NCBI GenBank assembly: GCA_025929585.1
Contig: JAICPY010000040.1
Location: forward strand, 1 to 33,981
Origin: Steroidobacter sp.
GTDB lineage: Bacteria; Pseudomonadota; Gammaproteobacteria; Steroidobacterales; Steroidobacteraceae
DNA length: 33,981 nt
Reading direction: 5' to 3'
Shown: in pieces, positions 16,324-23,854 of the stretch
How positions within the stretch are numbered: the stretch's first letter is position 1
How the letters are laid out: each line of letters opens with the position of its first letter
Notes under the pieces: model-generated
Seen by the model: only the letters and a program-made list of their open reading frames with translations
Databases searched by the model: none
Told to the model about the DNA's origin: nothing
Position numbers and translations under genes: made by a program

Positions 16324-18129
16324 TTACGGAACTGCGAACACGAACAGAGATCCACCGAGAGTCGTGTACTTCGCAAGATCTTTGTAACCGCCGACGGCGC
16401 CGAGGCCTTCGGTGGATTCAGTAAGACCTGCTGCCATACCGATGCCGGCCCAACCGCCGATACCGGAGTAGACGCCTACGTACTGCTTGCCGCCGAACTC
16501 GTAGGTGAACACGTTACCGATGATTCCCGATGGAGTCTTGAACTTCCACAACTCCTTGCCGTCCTTCGTGCTCACGGCTTTGATGTAGCCTTCGAGCGTG
16601 CCGTAGAACACTACATCGCCTGCAGTCGTCAATGCGCCTGACCACACCGAGAAGCGCTCTGGCTTCGACCAGACGATCTTGCCGGCAGAAGGATCCCATG
16701 CGATGAAGTTACCCATGCCGCCGTGGCTGCCTGGTGCTGGATACATCGTCAATGTCGCACCGACATACGGTTGACCTGCGGTGTATTCCACTTCGAATGG
16801 CTCGTAGGTCATGCACACATGATTCGTCGGAACCATGATCAGACCTGACTTGCGATCGAAGCTTGCTGGTTGCTGATCCTTCGATCCCAGTGCCGCTGGG
16901 CAGATGTCTTTCACGTTGACATCCGGACCTGTGGTACCCGGCGAGTACTTCTTGTCGACGATCGGACGACCCGTCTTCATGTCGACCTTCGAGGCCCAGT
17001 TCACTTTTGGATCGTACTTCTCTGCGACGAGCAACTCGCCCGTGGCACGATTCAAGGTGTACCCGAAGCCATTGCGATCGAAGTGGACGACTGCCGGCAC
17101 TTGCTTGCCCTTGTGGTTGATGTCCACGAGCAAGTTTTCGTTCACGCCGTCATAGTCCCATTCATCGTGTGGCGTCATCTGGTAGGCCCATTTCGCCATG
17201 CCTGTATCCAGGTCACGTGCGAAGAGGGTCATTGACCATTTGTTGTCGCCAGGACGCTGGGCAGGATTCCAAGTACCCGGGTTGCCGGTGCCGTAGTACA
17301 CCAGGTTGAGCTTCGGATCGTAGGAGAACCAGCCCCAGGTGGTGCCGCCGCCCAACTTCCATTGGTCGCCTTCCCAAGTCTTGATGGATGAATCCTTGCC
17401 GACGGGCGCCAGCTTGCCGTTCACCCAAGTCATCGTCTTCTGTGGGTCGACGAGCAACTCGTTGTCAGGGCCTGTGCTCCATGCTGTCCACACCTTCTTG
17501 CCGGTGTTGACGTCGTAGGCGATCAAGCGACCACGTACGCCGAACTCACCGCCGGAGATACCGGTGATGACCTTGTCCTTGAAGACGTGCGGAGCGTTGG
17601 TGTTGGTCTCGCCGATCTTCGGATCGCCATTCTTGGCAGTCCAAACGACCTTGCCGCTGTTCGCATCGAGCGCGACCAGAGTCGTATCCGCCTGCTGCAA
17701 GAAGATCTTACCGTGGCTGTATGCCAAACCGCGGTAGACCGTATCGCAGCACATCACAGGTATCACGCTCGTGTCCTGTTTCGGCTCGTATTTCCATTTG
17801 AACGACTGATCCTTCAGATTGACGGCGTACACATTGTTCGGGAACGGAGTGTGCACGAACATCGTATCGCCGATGACGAGCGGTGATCCTTCGTGTCCGC
17901 GCAATACGCCAGTGGACATCGTCCATGCGACTTGCAAATTTCCGACATTGCTTGCATTGATTTGTTTGAGCTCGCTGTAGCGGTGATTGGCGTAATCGCC
18001 CGCTTGCGCTGCCCAGTTGGAGGACTTGGCCATGGCATCTTCAAGGTCTGTTGCCATGGCAAGGTTTATCGAAGCGCCCGTAACGGACGCCGCGATCGCG
18101 ACTAGAATCAGATGACGCTGAGAGTTCAT
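16324..18129 (-). CDS. xoxF: Lanthanide-type PQQ methanol/ethanol dehydrogenase XoxF
   Basis: XoxF oxidises methanol and similar alcohols in the periplasm with PQQ and a lanthanide ion, passing electrons to XoxG. The 601-residue eight-bladed propeller protein has a signal peptide ending LAMA. It also has the vicinal disulfide Cys127-Cys128 (VMCCDTV), metal ligands Glu195 (GGEFG) and Asn283 (GTGNPG), and the active-site segment HDEWDYDG. There Asp325 is catalytic and Asp327, two residues on, is the extra Asp that marks lanthanide enzymes; MxaF has Ala there. ATG 18129 is chosen because GAGG lies 8 bases upstream; upstream in-frame starts (18135, 18171) fit less well. A sigma-54 site lies at 18197-18212. 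Confidence 0.97.
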   Translation of the reverse strand: MNSQRHLILVAIAASVTGASINLAMATDLEDAMAKSSNWAAQAGDYANHRYSELKQINASNVGNLQVAWTMSTGVLRGHEGSPLVIGDTMFVHTPFPNNVYAVNLKDQSFKWKYEPKQDTSVIPVMCCDTVYRGLAYSHGKIFLQQADTTLVALDANSGKVVWTAKNGDPKIGETNTNAPHVFKDKVITGISGGEFGVRGRLIAYDVNTGKKVWTAWSTGPDNELLVDPQKTMTWVNGKLAPVGKDSSIKTWEGDQWKLGGGTTWGWFSYDPKLNLVYYGTGNPGTWNPAQRPGDNKWSMTLFARDLDTGMAKWAYQMTPHDEWDYDGVNENLLVDINHKGKQVPAVVHFDRNGFGYTLNRATGELLVAEKYDPKVNWASKVDMKTGRPIVDKKYSPGTTGPDVNVKDICPAALGSKDQQPASFDRKSGLIMVPTNHVCMTYEPFEVEYTAGQPYVGATLTMYPAPGSHGGMGNFIAWDPSAGKIVWSKPERFSVWSGALTTAGDVVFYGTLEGYIKAVSTKDGKELWKFKTPSGIIGNVFTYEFGGKQYVGVYSGIGGWAGIGMAAGLTESTEGLGAVGGYKDLAKYTTLGGSLFVFAVP

Positions 18130-18189
18130 ATCCATTTCCTCATGCTCACGTGAAATGAGGCCTGATGACACATCAAAGGGAGACTATGC

Positions 18190-18576
18190 ATGCTAATGCA
18201 ATCCTTATGCCACGCTCGAACTGCACTCGCCTTGCTCGGTGCGATCACGCTTTATGCGTTCTCGCCACTTGCGATCGGTGAGGAGCAGACCAAACACGAT
18301 TACCCGACGCTGGCGCGTGTCGAGTACGTGCAGGAGTGCCTCACCAAAAGCGATGGCAAGCTCGCGAGCCTTTATCAGTGCTCGTGCGTGATCGATGAAA
18401 TCGCAAAGAGGTTGAGCTACGACGAATTCGTCGAAGCTTCCACGTTTTCTCGTTATGCCTCGTTGGCTGGGGAGCGCGGCGGGTTGTTTCGCGATCCGGA
18501 GCACGGCAAGAAGATGGCCAAGGATTTCAAGGCGCTCGAAGGCGAAGCCTCGAAGCACTGCGGGATCTCCCAGTAA
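18190..18576 (+). CDS. Small exported cysteine-containing protein beside xoxF
   Basis: I do not recognise a named family. The 128-residue product has a signal peptide (hydrophobic 11-28, likely cut near AIG-EE) and four cysteines in the mature part: Cys50, Cys64 and Cys66 (CxC in YQCSCVIDEI) and Cys124. It is predicted mainly helical after that. ATG 18190 has AAGGGAG 7 bases upstream. It is divergent from xoxF (60 bases between starts) and converges with the YVTN gene. Its first codons overlap the sigma-54 site driving xoxF. Location suggests a periplasmic helper of alcohol oxidation, which is inference only. Confidence 0.8.
   Translation: MLMQSLCHARTALALLGAITLYAFSPLAIGEEQTKHDYPTLARVEYVQECLTKSDGKLASLYQCSCVIDEIAKRLSYDEFVEASTFSRYASLAGERGGLFRDPEHGKKMAKDFKALEGEASKHCGISQ
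18197..18212 (-). promoter_or_regulatory. Sigma-54 promoter for xoxF
   Basis: On the minus strand the sequence is TGGCATAAGGATTGCA, matching the TGGCAC-N5-TTGCW consensus with the GG and GC exactly 12 bases apart. Transcription would start near 18186, about 57 bases before the xoxF ATG. It lies inside the first codons of the divergent small gene. A closely matching site precedes the porin gene. Confidence 0.75.
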
Positions 18577-18587
18577 AAGACGCGCCA

Positions 18588-19640
18588 TCACGATTTATTC
18601 TGCGCAGCGGGGGTGGGGCCAAGGACGACGCCCCACGGCGTCTTGCCAACGGCGATGCGTTTGATGACCGTGAGGTTCTTCGTATCGACGACGCTGATAT
18701 CGTTGGATGGGCCGTTCGCCGTATATAAGAAGCGGCCGTCCTCACTCATGGCCATTCCCCAGGGCCGAGTGCCTACTTCGATTTCTTTGAGAAGCTTCGA
18801 GCTCTTCAAGTCGATGACGGCCACGGTTCGCCCGCGACCCGTCGTCATGTAGATCCTGTTTCGTGGGGTATCCAAGATCACAGCCATCGGTCGCGCTTCC
18901 TTGCGCATCTGTAGCACTCGCTCGACGGGCTCACCTTCCGGCACCGCCATGCGATACAACGACGCATCGAATTCACCTGAAACGTAAGCGGTTTTACTGT
19001 CAGGCGTGAATGCCGCATCGCGCGGACGATGCCCCACTTTGACGGAGCGCAGCACCTTCAGAGTGGATGCGTCGATGATCGACACGGCGTTGTCGGACTC
19101 GTTGGTGACTAGAACCCACCGACCATTCGGGGATACGACGACGCCTTCGGGTTCCTTTCCGACCGCCACGCGCTCGATGACTTCGCCGCTCCCGGTATCC
19201 ACGACGGAAGTCGTCGCGATATCTTCGTTCGCCACGAACATCCGCTTGCCGTCTTTGCTCAAATCGAACTGCTCTGGATCCGAGCCTGCTTTGAGCACCT
19301 TCAATAGTTTGTTCTGGCGCGTGTCCACAACGGCGATGCCGTCAGCGGCGAGATCGCGCTCGAGCTTTGCGCATTCCTCATCTGGAACGGTGGGCGGACA
19401 TTTCGGTAAACCGCTTACCGCGACATACAGGAGAGTGCCGTCCGCATTGAGTTTCAGCCCCCGCGGACGTTTGCCTACTGAGATCGTGGCGATGACTTCA
19501 GCTTTGTCAGTGTCGAGGACCGAAACGCTCTGGCCATCCTCGTTGGAAACATAGGCTCTGCCCGCGTGTGCTGACAACGCGGGCAGAGCGAGGAGGAGGA
19601 AACAGGCCAGTGCAGATCGTCGTCGAATCGCGAAGGTCAT
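18588..19640 (-). CDS. YVTN-repeat beta-propeller protein (PQQ-pathway associated)
   Basis: The 350-residue exported protein has a signal peptide (MTFAIRRRSALACFLLLALPALSAHA) followed by repeated YVTN-type blades, for example RAYVSNEDGQSVSVLD, RMFVANEDIATTSVVD, WVLVTNESDNAVSIID and FLYTANGPSNDISVVD. This matches the class of beta-propellers found beside PQQ-dependent alcohol catabolism genes, whose biochemical function is unknown. A CPPTVPDEEC insertion breaks the second blade. It starts 14 bases after the porin stop, so the two probably share the sigma-54 transcript. It converges with the small gene at 18576. Confidence 0.87.
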   Translation of the reverse strand: MTFAIRRRSALACFLLLALPALSAHAGRAYVSNEDGQSVSVLDTDKAEVIATISVGKRPRGLKLNADGTLLYVAVSGLPKCPPTVPDEECAKLERDLAADGIAVVDTRQNKLLKVLKAGSDPEQFDLSKDGKRMFVANEDIATTSVVDTGSGEVIERVAVGKEPEGVVVSPNGRWVLVTNESDNAVSIIDASTLKVLRSVKVGHRPRDAAFTPDSKTAYVSGEFDASLYRMAVPEGEPVERVLQMRKEARPMAVILDTPRNRIYMTTGRGRTVAVIDLKSSKLLKEIEVGTRPWGMAMSEDGRFLYTANGPSNDISVVDTKNLTVIKRIAVGKTPWGVVLGPTPAAQNKS

Positions 19641-19654
19641 TACTCGATAGGTCC

Positions 19655-20896
19655 TCAGAACGAAAAGTACGCGCCGATATTGAAATTATTACTGTCATTC
19701 TCGATGCCACTATGCGCCTCGGCATTGACGTCGGTGAACTCAGCCAGCAGCGTGAAGTTCTCTGTCAGTGAATGGTAGGCGCCGAGTGTGTACTTCTTAT
19801 TTGTTTTGACAAGATCGGAAAGTGCCTCTCCCGAGGCGAGATCGAGGTTGCTCTCACCATAGTTGAGGCCGAGCTTGGTGTTGCCGAGCTTGTAGGTGAT
19901 TTGCGCAAGAAAGCCGTCCGAGTCTCTCTCATTACCCGCACGATCATCCGAGTTCAGAAACAGCGCAGTCGTGCCCATTCCTTCGCCTTGGTAGTACCAC
20001 GCAAGAAATTCGAACGCGCCGAACGTCACCTTGCCGCCGACATCGAAACCGAAGCTATCGAAGTCTTGCGCATCGGTTGCGCCTTCATGCTGCTGCGTGA
20101 TGAATGTCGCCGACAAATAAACCGGGCCTGTCGTGTAGGCGACTTTGCCGTGAAAACCAGGGCTGGATTCCGGTACCGCGACGTTTTGCACGATTGGCTC
20201 TAGTGGATCGAAAATGCCGATCGTGAACTTCAACCCATTGAAGTCGGGCGTCGTGTAATTGATCTGCCCGAGCCAATCCGTGTAGATATAGCCCAACCCG
20301 ATCGAACCCAACGAGGTGTTCGAAGGAGTCGCGTAGTTGCCGTTTGCTGCGCCTACGCCAGGCAAAGTCATGTCATTCAGAATTGCATCTGCACCGAACA
20401 ACCCGATGTTACGGCCGAGCATGAAGGTGCCCATGTCGTCGTTGCCAAACGTCATGAACACTTGACGAATATCCAATCCAGTCGTACCCAGCGCAGTGTT
20501 TCGAAGCGCAGCGCCCTGGCCGAGATTCGGACTGCCGTCGTTCGTGCTGATTCCGGGATAAAAACCGAACGTCACGCCGATGTCGTAGCCGTTTTGCGTG
20601 GTCGACACGCCCAGTGCCAACGCAGCCGGCAACAGGCCATTGCTGATCGAGGAGGTGTCGTCTTCCCCGGCAGTGCCGATACACGCTAGGCCACCGCCGA
20701 CTGGATCAGCTGTGTCGCTCTCGCAGCTTGCGCGAATGTAATGGACGTTGACGTTACCGTTCGCTGTGAACTTCCAATCACCTGCGGTCACCTCGACGGC
20801 TTCCGCAGTCGCGCCCAGGCTTAGCGCGCCCAGCATCGCGGTAAATGCGTATGCTGTTGAGTGGTCAAGCCCGTTCTTCCGTTGTTTCGCCGGCAT
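19655..20896 (-). CDS. Outer-membrane porin
   Basis: The 413-residue product is a Gram-negative general porin-like barrel. It has a signal peptide ending ATAEA, then VEVTAGDWKFTANGNVNVHYI as the first strand, many alternating strands, and a C-terminal FNIGAYFSF ending in Phe as porins do. ATG 20896 is chosen because GGGAG lies 8 bases upstream and the signal follows directly; an in-frame start at 20953 would add 19 non-signal residues. It shares a transcript with the YVTN protein. A role in letting alcohol or other substrates across the outer membrane is inferred from the shared sigma-54 promoter type. Confidence 0.88.
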   Translation of the reverse strand: MPAKQRKNGLDHSTAYAFTAMLGALSLGATAEAVEVTAGDWKFTANGNVNVHYIRASCESDTADPVGGGLACIGTAGEDDTSSISNGLLPAALALGVSTTQNGYDIGVTFGFYPGISTNDGSPNLGQGAALRNTALGTTGLDIRQVFMTFGNDDMGTFMLGRNIGLFGADAILNDMTLPGVGAANGNYATPSNTSLGSIGLGYIYTDWLGQINYTTPDFNGLKFTIGIFDPLEPIVQNVAVPESSPGFHGKVAYTTGPVYLSATFITQQHEGATDAQDFDSFGFDVGGKVTFGAFEFLAWYYQGEGMGTTALFLNSDDRAGNERDSDGFLAQITYKLGNTKLGLNYGESNLDLASGEALSDLVKTNKKYTLGAYHSLTENFTLLAEFTDVNAEAHSGIENDSNNFNIGAYFSF

Positions 20897-20980
20897 GGAG
20901 CTGCTCCCTGAAGCAGGTACCTCCCGCATCAGCGATGGAGAGGCACGTGGCATGTGGATGTAAGTGGGGCGCCGAGGTCA

Positions 20981-20996
20981 AGCAAGCGTTATGCCA
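20981..20996 (-). promoter_or_regulatory. Sigma-54 promoter for the porin operon
   Basis: The minus strand reads TGGCATAACGCTTGCT, with GG and GC 12 bases apart and a TGGCATA start identical to the xoxF site. Transcription would begin near 20970, about 74 bases before the porin ATG. Confidence 0.78.
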
Positions 20997-21107
20997 GTAG
21001 GTTTTTTTGCGCGACATTTGCAGCATGCCGGCCATCGGCTCGGCGTTTGTATGTGCAAGATTCCGTGAAGGGAGGAGGGCGTGCTCGCTCGTCCGAGTCG
21101 CCCTGCA

Positions 21108-21139
21108 GCGAGAGTGTGCGAAACGCATGACACTGTCGC
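21108..21139. promoter_or_regulatory. Dyad, candidate upstream activator site
   Basis: GCGAGAGTGT (21108-21117) and ACACTGTCGC (21130-21139) are inverted arms matching at 9 of 10 positions, centres 22 bases apart, or two helical turns. They lie about 140-170 bases upstream of the predicted porin start, a usual place for sigma-54 activator binding. I could not find a clear copy upstream of xoxF or pqqD, so this is tentative. Confidence 0.4.
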
Positions 21140-21255
21140 GGCGCACGTGGTACAGGTGGTACAGTCGGCAAACACGGTTGGGCGTGTATAGAATGCGCGC
21201 AGGCTCACAGGAAGTGGGCGCCGATATGAACGGATAGAACCGAAGAGCAGGGTCG

Positions 21256-23316
21256 ATGGTGACCCACGAGGCCGGGGGAATGCAGGAGCCAACTGCCACA
21301 CAGCATGCTGCGGACGTGCTGCGCTTCGTGCGCGGAGCGGACAAACAATCGTCCTCGCGAAACGCCGCGCTGAGCTCTGCGATCGCGAAATCCTGGCGTC
21401 GTTGCGTCGAGGATTACGAGCTCGATCCCGCACAAACTCAGCCGGCCTCAGTGGTCGATTTGCATGTGCTGAAGGATTTGCGAGAGCGGCACGCCGAGCT
21501 CGTGCAAATCGCCTCCGCGGAAATCGATTGGCTCTACGAACACATCGCCGGATCCGGATATGCATTGCTGCTCACCGACGCGAGCGGAATCATCCTCTAC
21601 GAAAAAGCCGAGCCGACGCTTGCCAGAACTTTTCATTCCGCGGGCCTGCTGATCGGCGCGGACTGGAGCGAGCCTTCGCAGGGCACGAACGGTATGGGCA
21701 CATGCATCGCCGAAAAGCGCGCGATGACCGTGCATCTCGATGAGCATTTTCAAGGCTGCCACATCGGTCTTTCCTGTTCGGCGGCTCCGATCTGCGATCC
21801 TTCCGGTTCATTGCTCGCGGTTCTAGATGCATCGACGCTGGATGCTCGCGATACGCGAGTGAGTCAGGCTCACACGATGGCGCTCGTGAATCTGTCGGCG
21901 CGGTTGATCGAGAAATGCGTTTTCCTGCGTCATTTTCGCGAAACGACGATACTGCGTTTTCACGCGCGACCCGAGCTCGTAAACCTTCAACACGACGGTG
22001 CGATCGCTCTAGGGTGTGATGCGAAAGTCCTTTCGGTCGATGGCACGGCGGTGCGCCTGCTCGGGGCGAGACATCGCGACGAGCTGATCGGTCGTCGAAT
22101 CGATGAAGTCTTCGATATTCGTCCCGATGAAATACTTGGAGCCGAGTACGCCACTCGCAACGGATTGCTGACGGTGCGCGATACATTCTCGGGACGACGC
22201 TTCTTCGCGAGTCTGGGTCACGACGTCGCGGCTCGACCATCCGTCGCCCTGTCGCGATCGAGCGCGGCGGCTCATTCCGTGCTTCAGTTGGCGCCGTCGA
22301 TTGCTCGCAAGAGCGCCCTGAAGTTGGAAGAATTGGCAGGCGATGATCCGCAGATGCTTCGCAACGTGCGCAGTGCTCGCCGGGTCGCATCCTCACAAGT
22401 GCCAGTGATGATTCAGGGACCTACAGGCGCAGGAAAGGAAGCATTCGCGCGTGCGCTACACGCTGCAAGCGGAAGAGCCGACAAGCCGTTCGTCGCGTTG
22501 AATTGTGCGGCGATTCCAGAATCTCTGATCGAAAGCGAGTTGTTCGGCTATCGGCCCGGAGCTTTCACCGGCGCACGCAAGGAAGGCATGAAAGGCAAGA
22601 TCCTTCAGTCTTCGGGCGGCACGTTGTTCCTGGATGAAATCGGCGACATGCCCCTGCTGTTGCAAACCCGCCTGTTGCGGGTGCTAGAGGAGCAAGAAGT
22701 CATGCCCCTCGGCGCAGAAACACCTTTGAAGGTCGATTTGCATGTGATCTGCGCATCGCATCAAAACTTGCGAGGGATGATTCAGCGTGGGACCTTTCGC
22801 GAGGATTTGTACTATCGCTTAAATGGCATCACGCTCGAGCTCCCGCCGCTCGCACAGCGTACGGATAAAGAACGTTTGATTCGTGAGTTCCTGGCCGCCG
22901 AGACGAGCGATGGTCGGCCCGCTGCTATCGAGATGGATGCTTTCGAATGTCTCCTCAGCTATTCCTGGCCGGGCAATATTCGCGAGTTGCGCAATGTGAT
23001 CCGAACTGCCTTGGCGATTTGCGATGGCGGCGTCGTACGACTGTCAGACCTTCCGAGTGAAGTGCGCAGCAACGCCGTTGAATCAAGAGACTCGCATCGG
23101 GATACGAGCGCCAGTTCAGCGGCACCCGAGATCGGCGCGAAATCCGGCTGCGATGCGTTCGACATCGCCGAGCGTGAGGTCCTGTTGCGCGCGATTCGCG
23201 ACAGCCATGGAAACATGTCTCACGCTGCCAAGAGTCTTGGTGTGAGCCGCAACACGCTATACCGGCGCTGCAAGCGTTTAGGGCTAGCAGTGCAGCGATC
23301 TCATCCAGTACTTTAG
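21256..23316 (+). CDS. Sigma-54-dependent activator, AcoR type (GAF, AAA+, Fis-type HTH)
   Basis: The 686-residue regulator binds upstream sites and remodels sigma-54 RNA polymerase by ATP hydrolysis. It has an N-terminal sensory part with a GAF-like domain (about 75-225) and a possible PAS-like segment (about 240-310). The AAA+ domain carries Walker A GPTGAGKE (388-395), the sigma-54-contact motif GAFTGA (435-440), and Walker B GGTLFLDEIGD (about 454-464). A C-terminal Fis-type helix-turn-helix (GNMSHAAKSLGVSRNTLYRRC) follows. The architecture is that of AcoR-type regulators, several of which control alcohol or acetoin catabolism. The ligand is unknown. Start ATG 21256; ATG 21280 also has a G-rich site. 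Sigma-54 sites flank it at the porin, xoxF and pqqD genes. Confidence 0.95.
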   Translation: MVTHEAGGMQEPTATQHAADVLRFVRGADKQSSSRNAALSSAIAKSWRRCVEDYELDPAQTQPASVVDLHVLKDLRERHAELVQIASAEIDWLYEHIAGSGYALLLTDASGIILYEKAEPTLARTFHSAGLLIGADWSEPSQGTNGMGTCIAEKRAMTVHLDEHFQGCHIGLSCSAAPICDPSGSLLAVLDASTLDARDTRVSQAHTMALVNLSARLIEKCVFLRHFRETTILRFHARPELVNLQHDGAIALGCDAKVLSVDGTAVRLLGARHRDELIGRRIDEVFDIRPDEILGAEYATRNGLLTVRDTFSGRRFFASLGHDVAARPSVALSRSSAAAHSVLQLAPSIARKSALKLEELAGDDPQMLRNVRSARRVASSQVPVMIQGPTGAGKEAFARALHAASGRADKPFVALNCAAIPESLIESELFGYRPGAFTGARKEGMKGKILQSSGGTLFLDEIGDMPLLLQTRLLRVLEEQEVMPLGAETPLKVDLHVICASHQNLRGMIQRGTFREDLYYRLNGITLELPPLAQRTDKERLIREFLAAETSDGRPAAIEMDAFECLLSYSWPGNIRELRNVIRTALAICDGGVVRLSDLPSEVRSNAVESRDSHRDTSASSAAPEIGAKSGCDAFDIAEREVLLRAIRDSHGNMSHAAKSLGVSRNTLYRRCKRLGLAVQRSHPVL

Positions 23317-23342
23317 CTCGAGCACATTCCTCCTACGCCTGC

Positions 23343-23358
23343 TGGCACGCAATCTGCT
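23343..23358 (+). promoter_or_regulatory. Sigma-54-type promoter for pqqD-pqqU
   Basis: TGGCACGCAATCTGCT keeps the perfect TGGCACG -24 element, with GG and GC 12 bases apart. The -12 box is CTGC instead of TTGC. Transcription would start near 23369, about 58 bases before pqqD. It begins 27 bases after the activator stop. Confidence 0.6.
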
Positions 23359-23426
23359 TCTGTTCCCTGATCCAGGGAAGCTCTGTGCGGGCTTCATCGT
23401 CACGCATTGGGTTGTGTGAGGGATGC

Positions 23427-23768
23427 ATGGTGGCAGATCGCGGCCAGCGGCGGATTGCCAGAACTGAAAGCAGAAGACGGGCTCCGAAACCTACGTCGTA
23501 CGGCGTGCAACTCGCTGTGGGTGTGCGGCTTGCGCGCGCGAGCGCGCAGCAGAAACCTCCCATGCTGATTTTCAAAGGCGCAAAGATTCAGTTGAACGAA
23601 GGTGCTCACGCAATCCTGGCTCTATGCGATGGCTCGCGCTCTCGAGAACAAATTATTGCGGAAGCCTCGCAGCGTGCGCCGGATGGTGCGTTGGCAGCCG
23701 ATATCAGTGCCTTCCTCGATGCAGCACAAACCCGAGGCTGGATCATCGACAAAGGCAACCAGCAATAG
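23427..23768 (+). CDS. pqqD: PqqD-like PQQ biosynthesis peptide chaperone
   Basis: PqqD binds the PqqA precursor peptide and presents it to the radical SAM enzyme PqqE during PQQ synthesis. The 113-residue protein has the winged-helix RRE fold pattern: strands in PPMLIFKGAKIQL, then NEGAHAILALCDGSRSREQIIAEASQR and a C-terminal DISAFLDAAQTRGWI helix. Canonical PqqD is about 90-95 residues; the extra 20 or so Arg-rich N-terminal residues may reflect a later real start. ATG 23427 has GAGGG about 5 bases upstream. No pqqA, B, C or E is in the window, so it is either an outlying copy or part of a split set. Confidence 0.8.
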   Translation: MVADRGQRRIARTESRRRAPKPTSYGVQLAVGVRLARASAQQKPPMLIFKGAKIQLNEGAHAILALCDGSRSREQIIAEASQRAPDGALAADISAFLDAAQTRGWIIDKGNQQ

Positions 23769-23854
23769 GAGCGATTGATACTCCCGATCACGCTGCGCCA
23801 GTTTGCGTACCATACTTGCGAGTTTCAGCGTTTCTATTAAGGACGAGTTGCCAA

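Larger units (their letters stand above)
20897..21255. other. 359-base divergent control region between porin and activator genes
   Basis: No gene is visible here. It holds the porin sigma-54 site (20981-20996), a T7 run at 21002-21008, a dyad that could bind the activator (21108-21139) and a direct repeat GTGGTACAG (about 21147-21164). The promoter of the activator gene itself was not identified. Confidence 0.7.

Noticed and set aside
16870-17235. Plus-strand frame opposite xoxF
   Set aside because: Antisense shadow of a well-supported gene.
23624-23854. N-terminal extension of the TonB receptor from an upstream in-frame ATG
   Set aside because: It overlaps pqqD in another frame and would bury the signal peptide that starts at the GTG at 23855.
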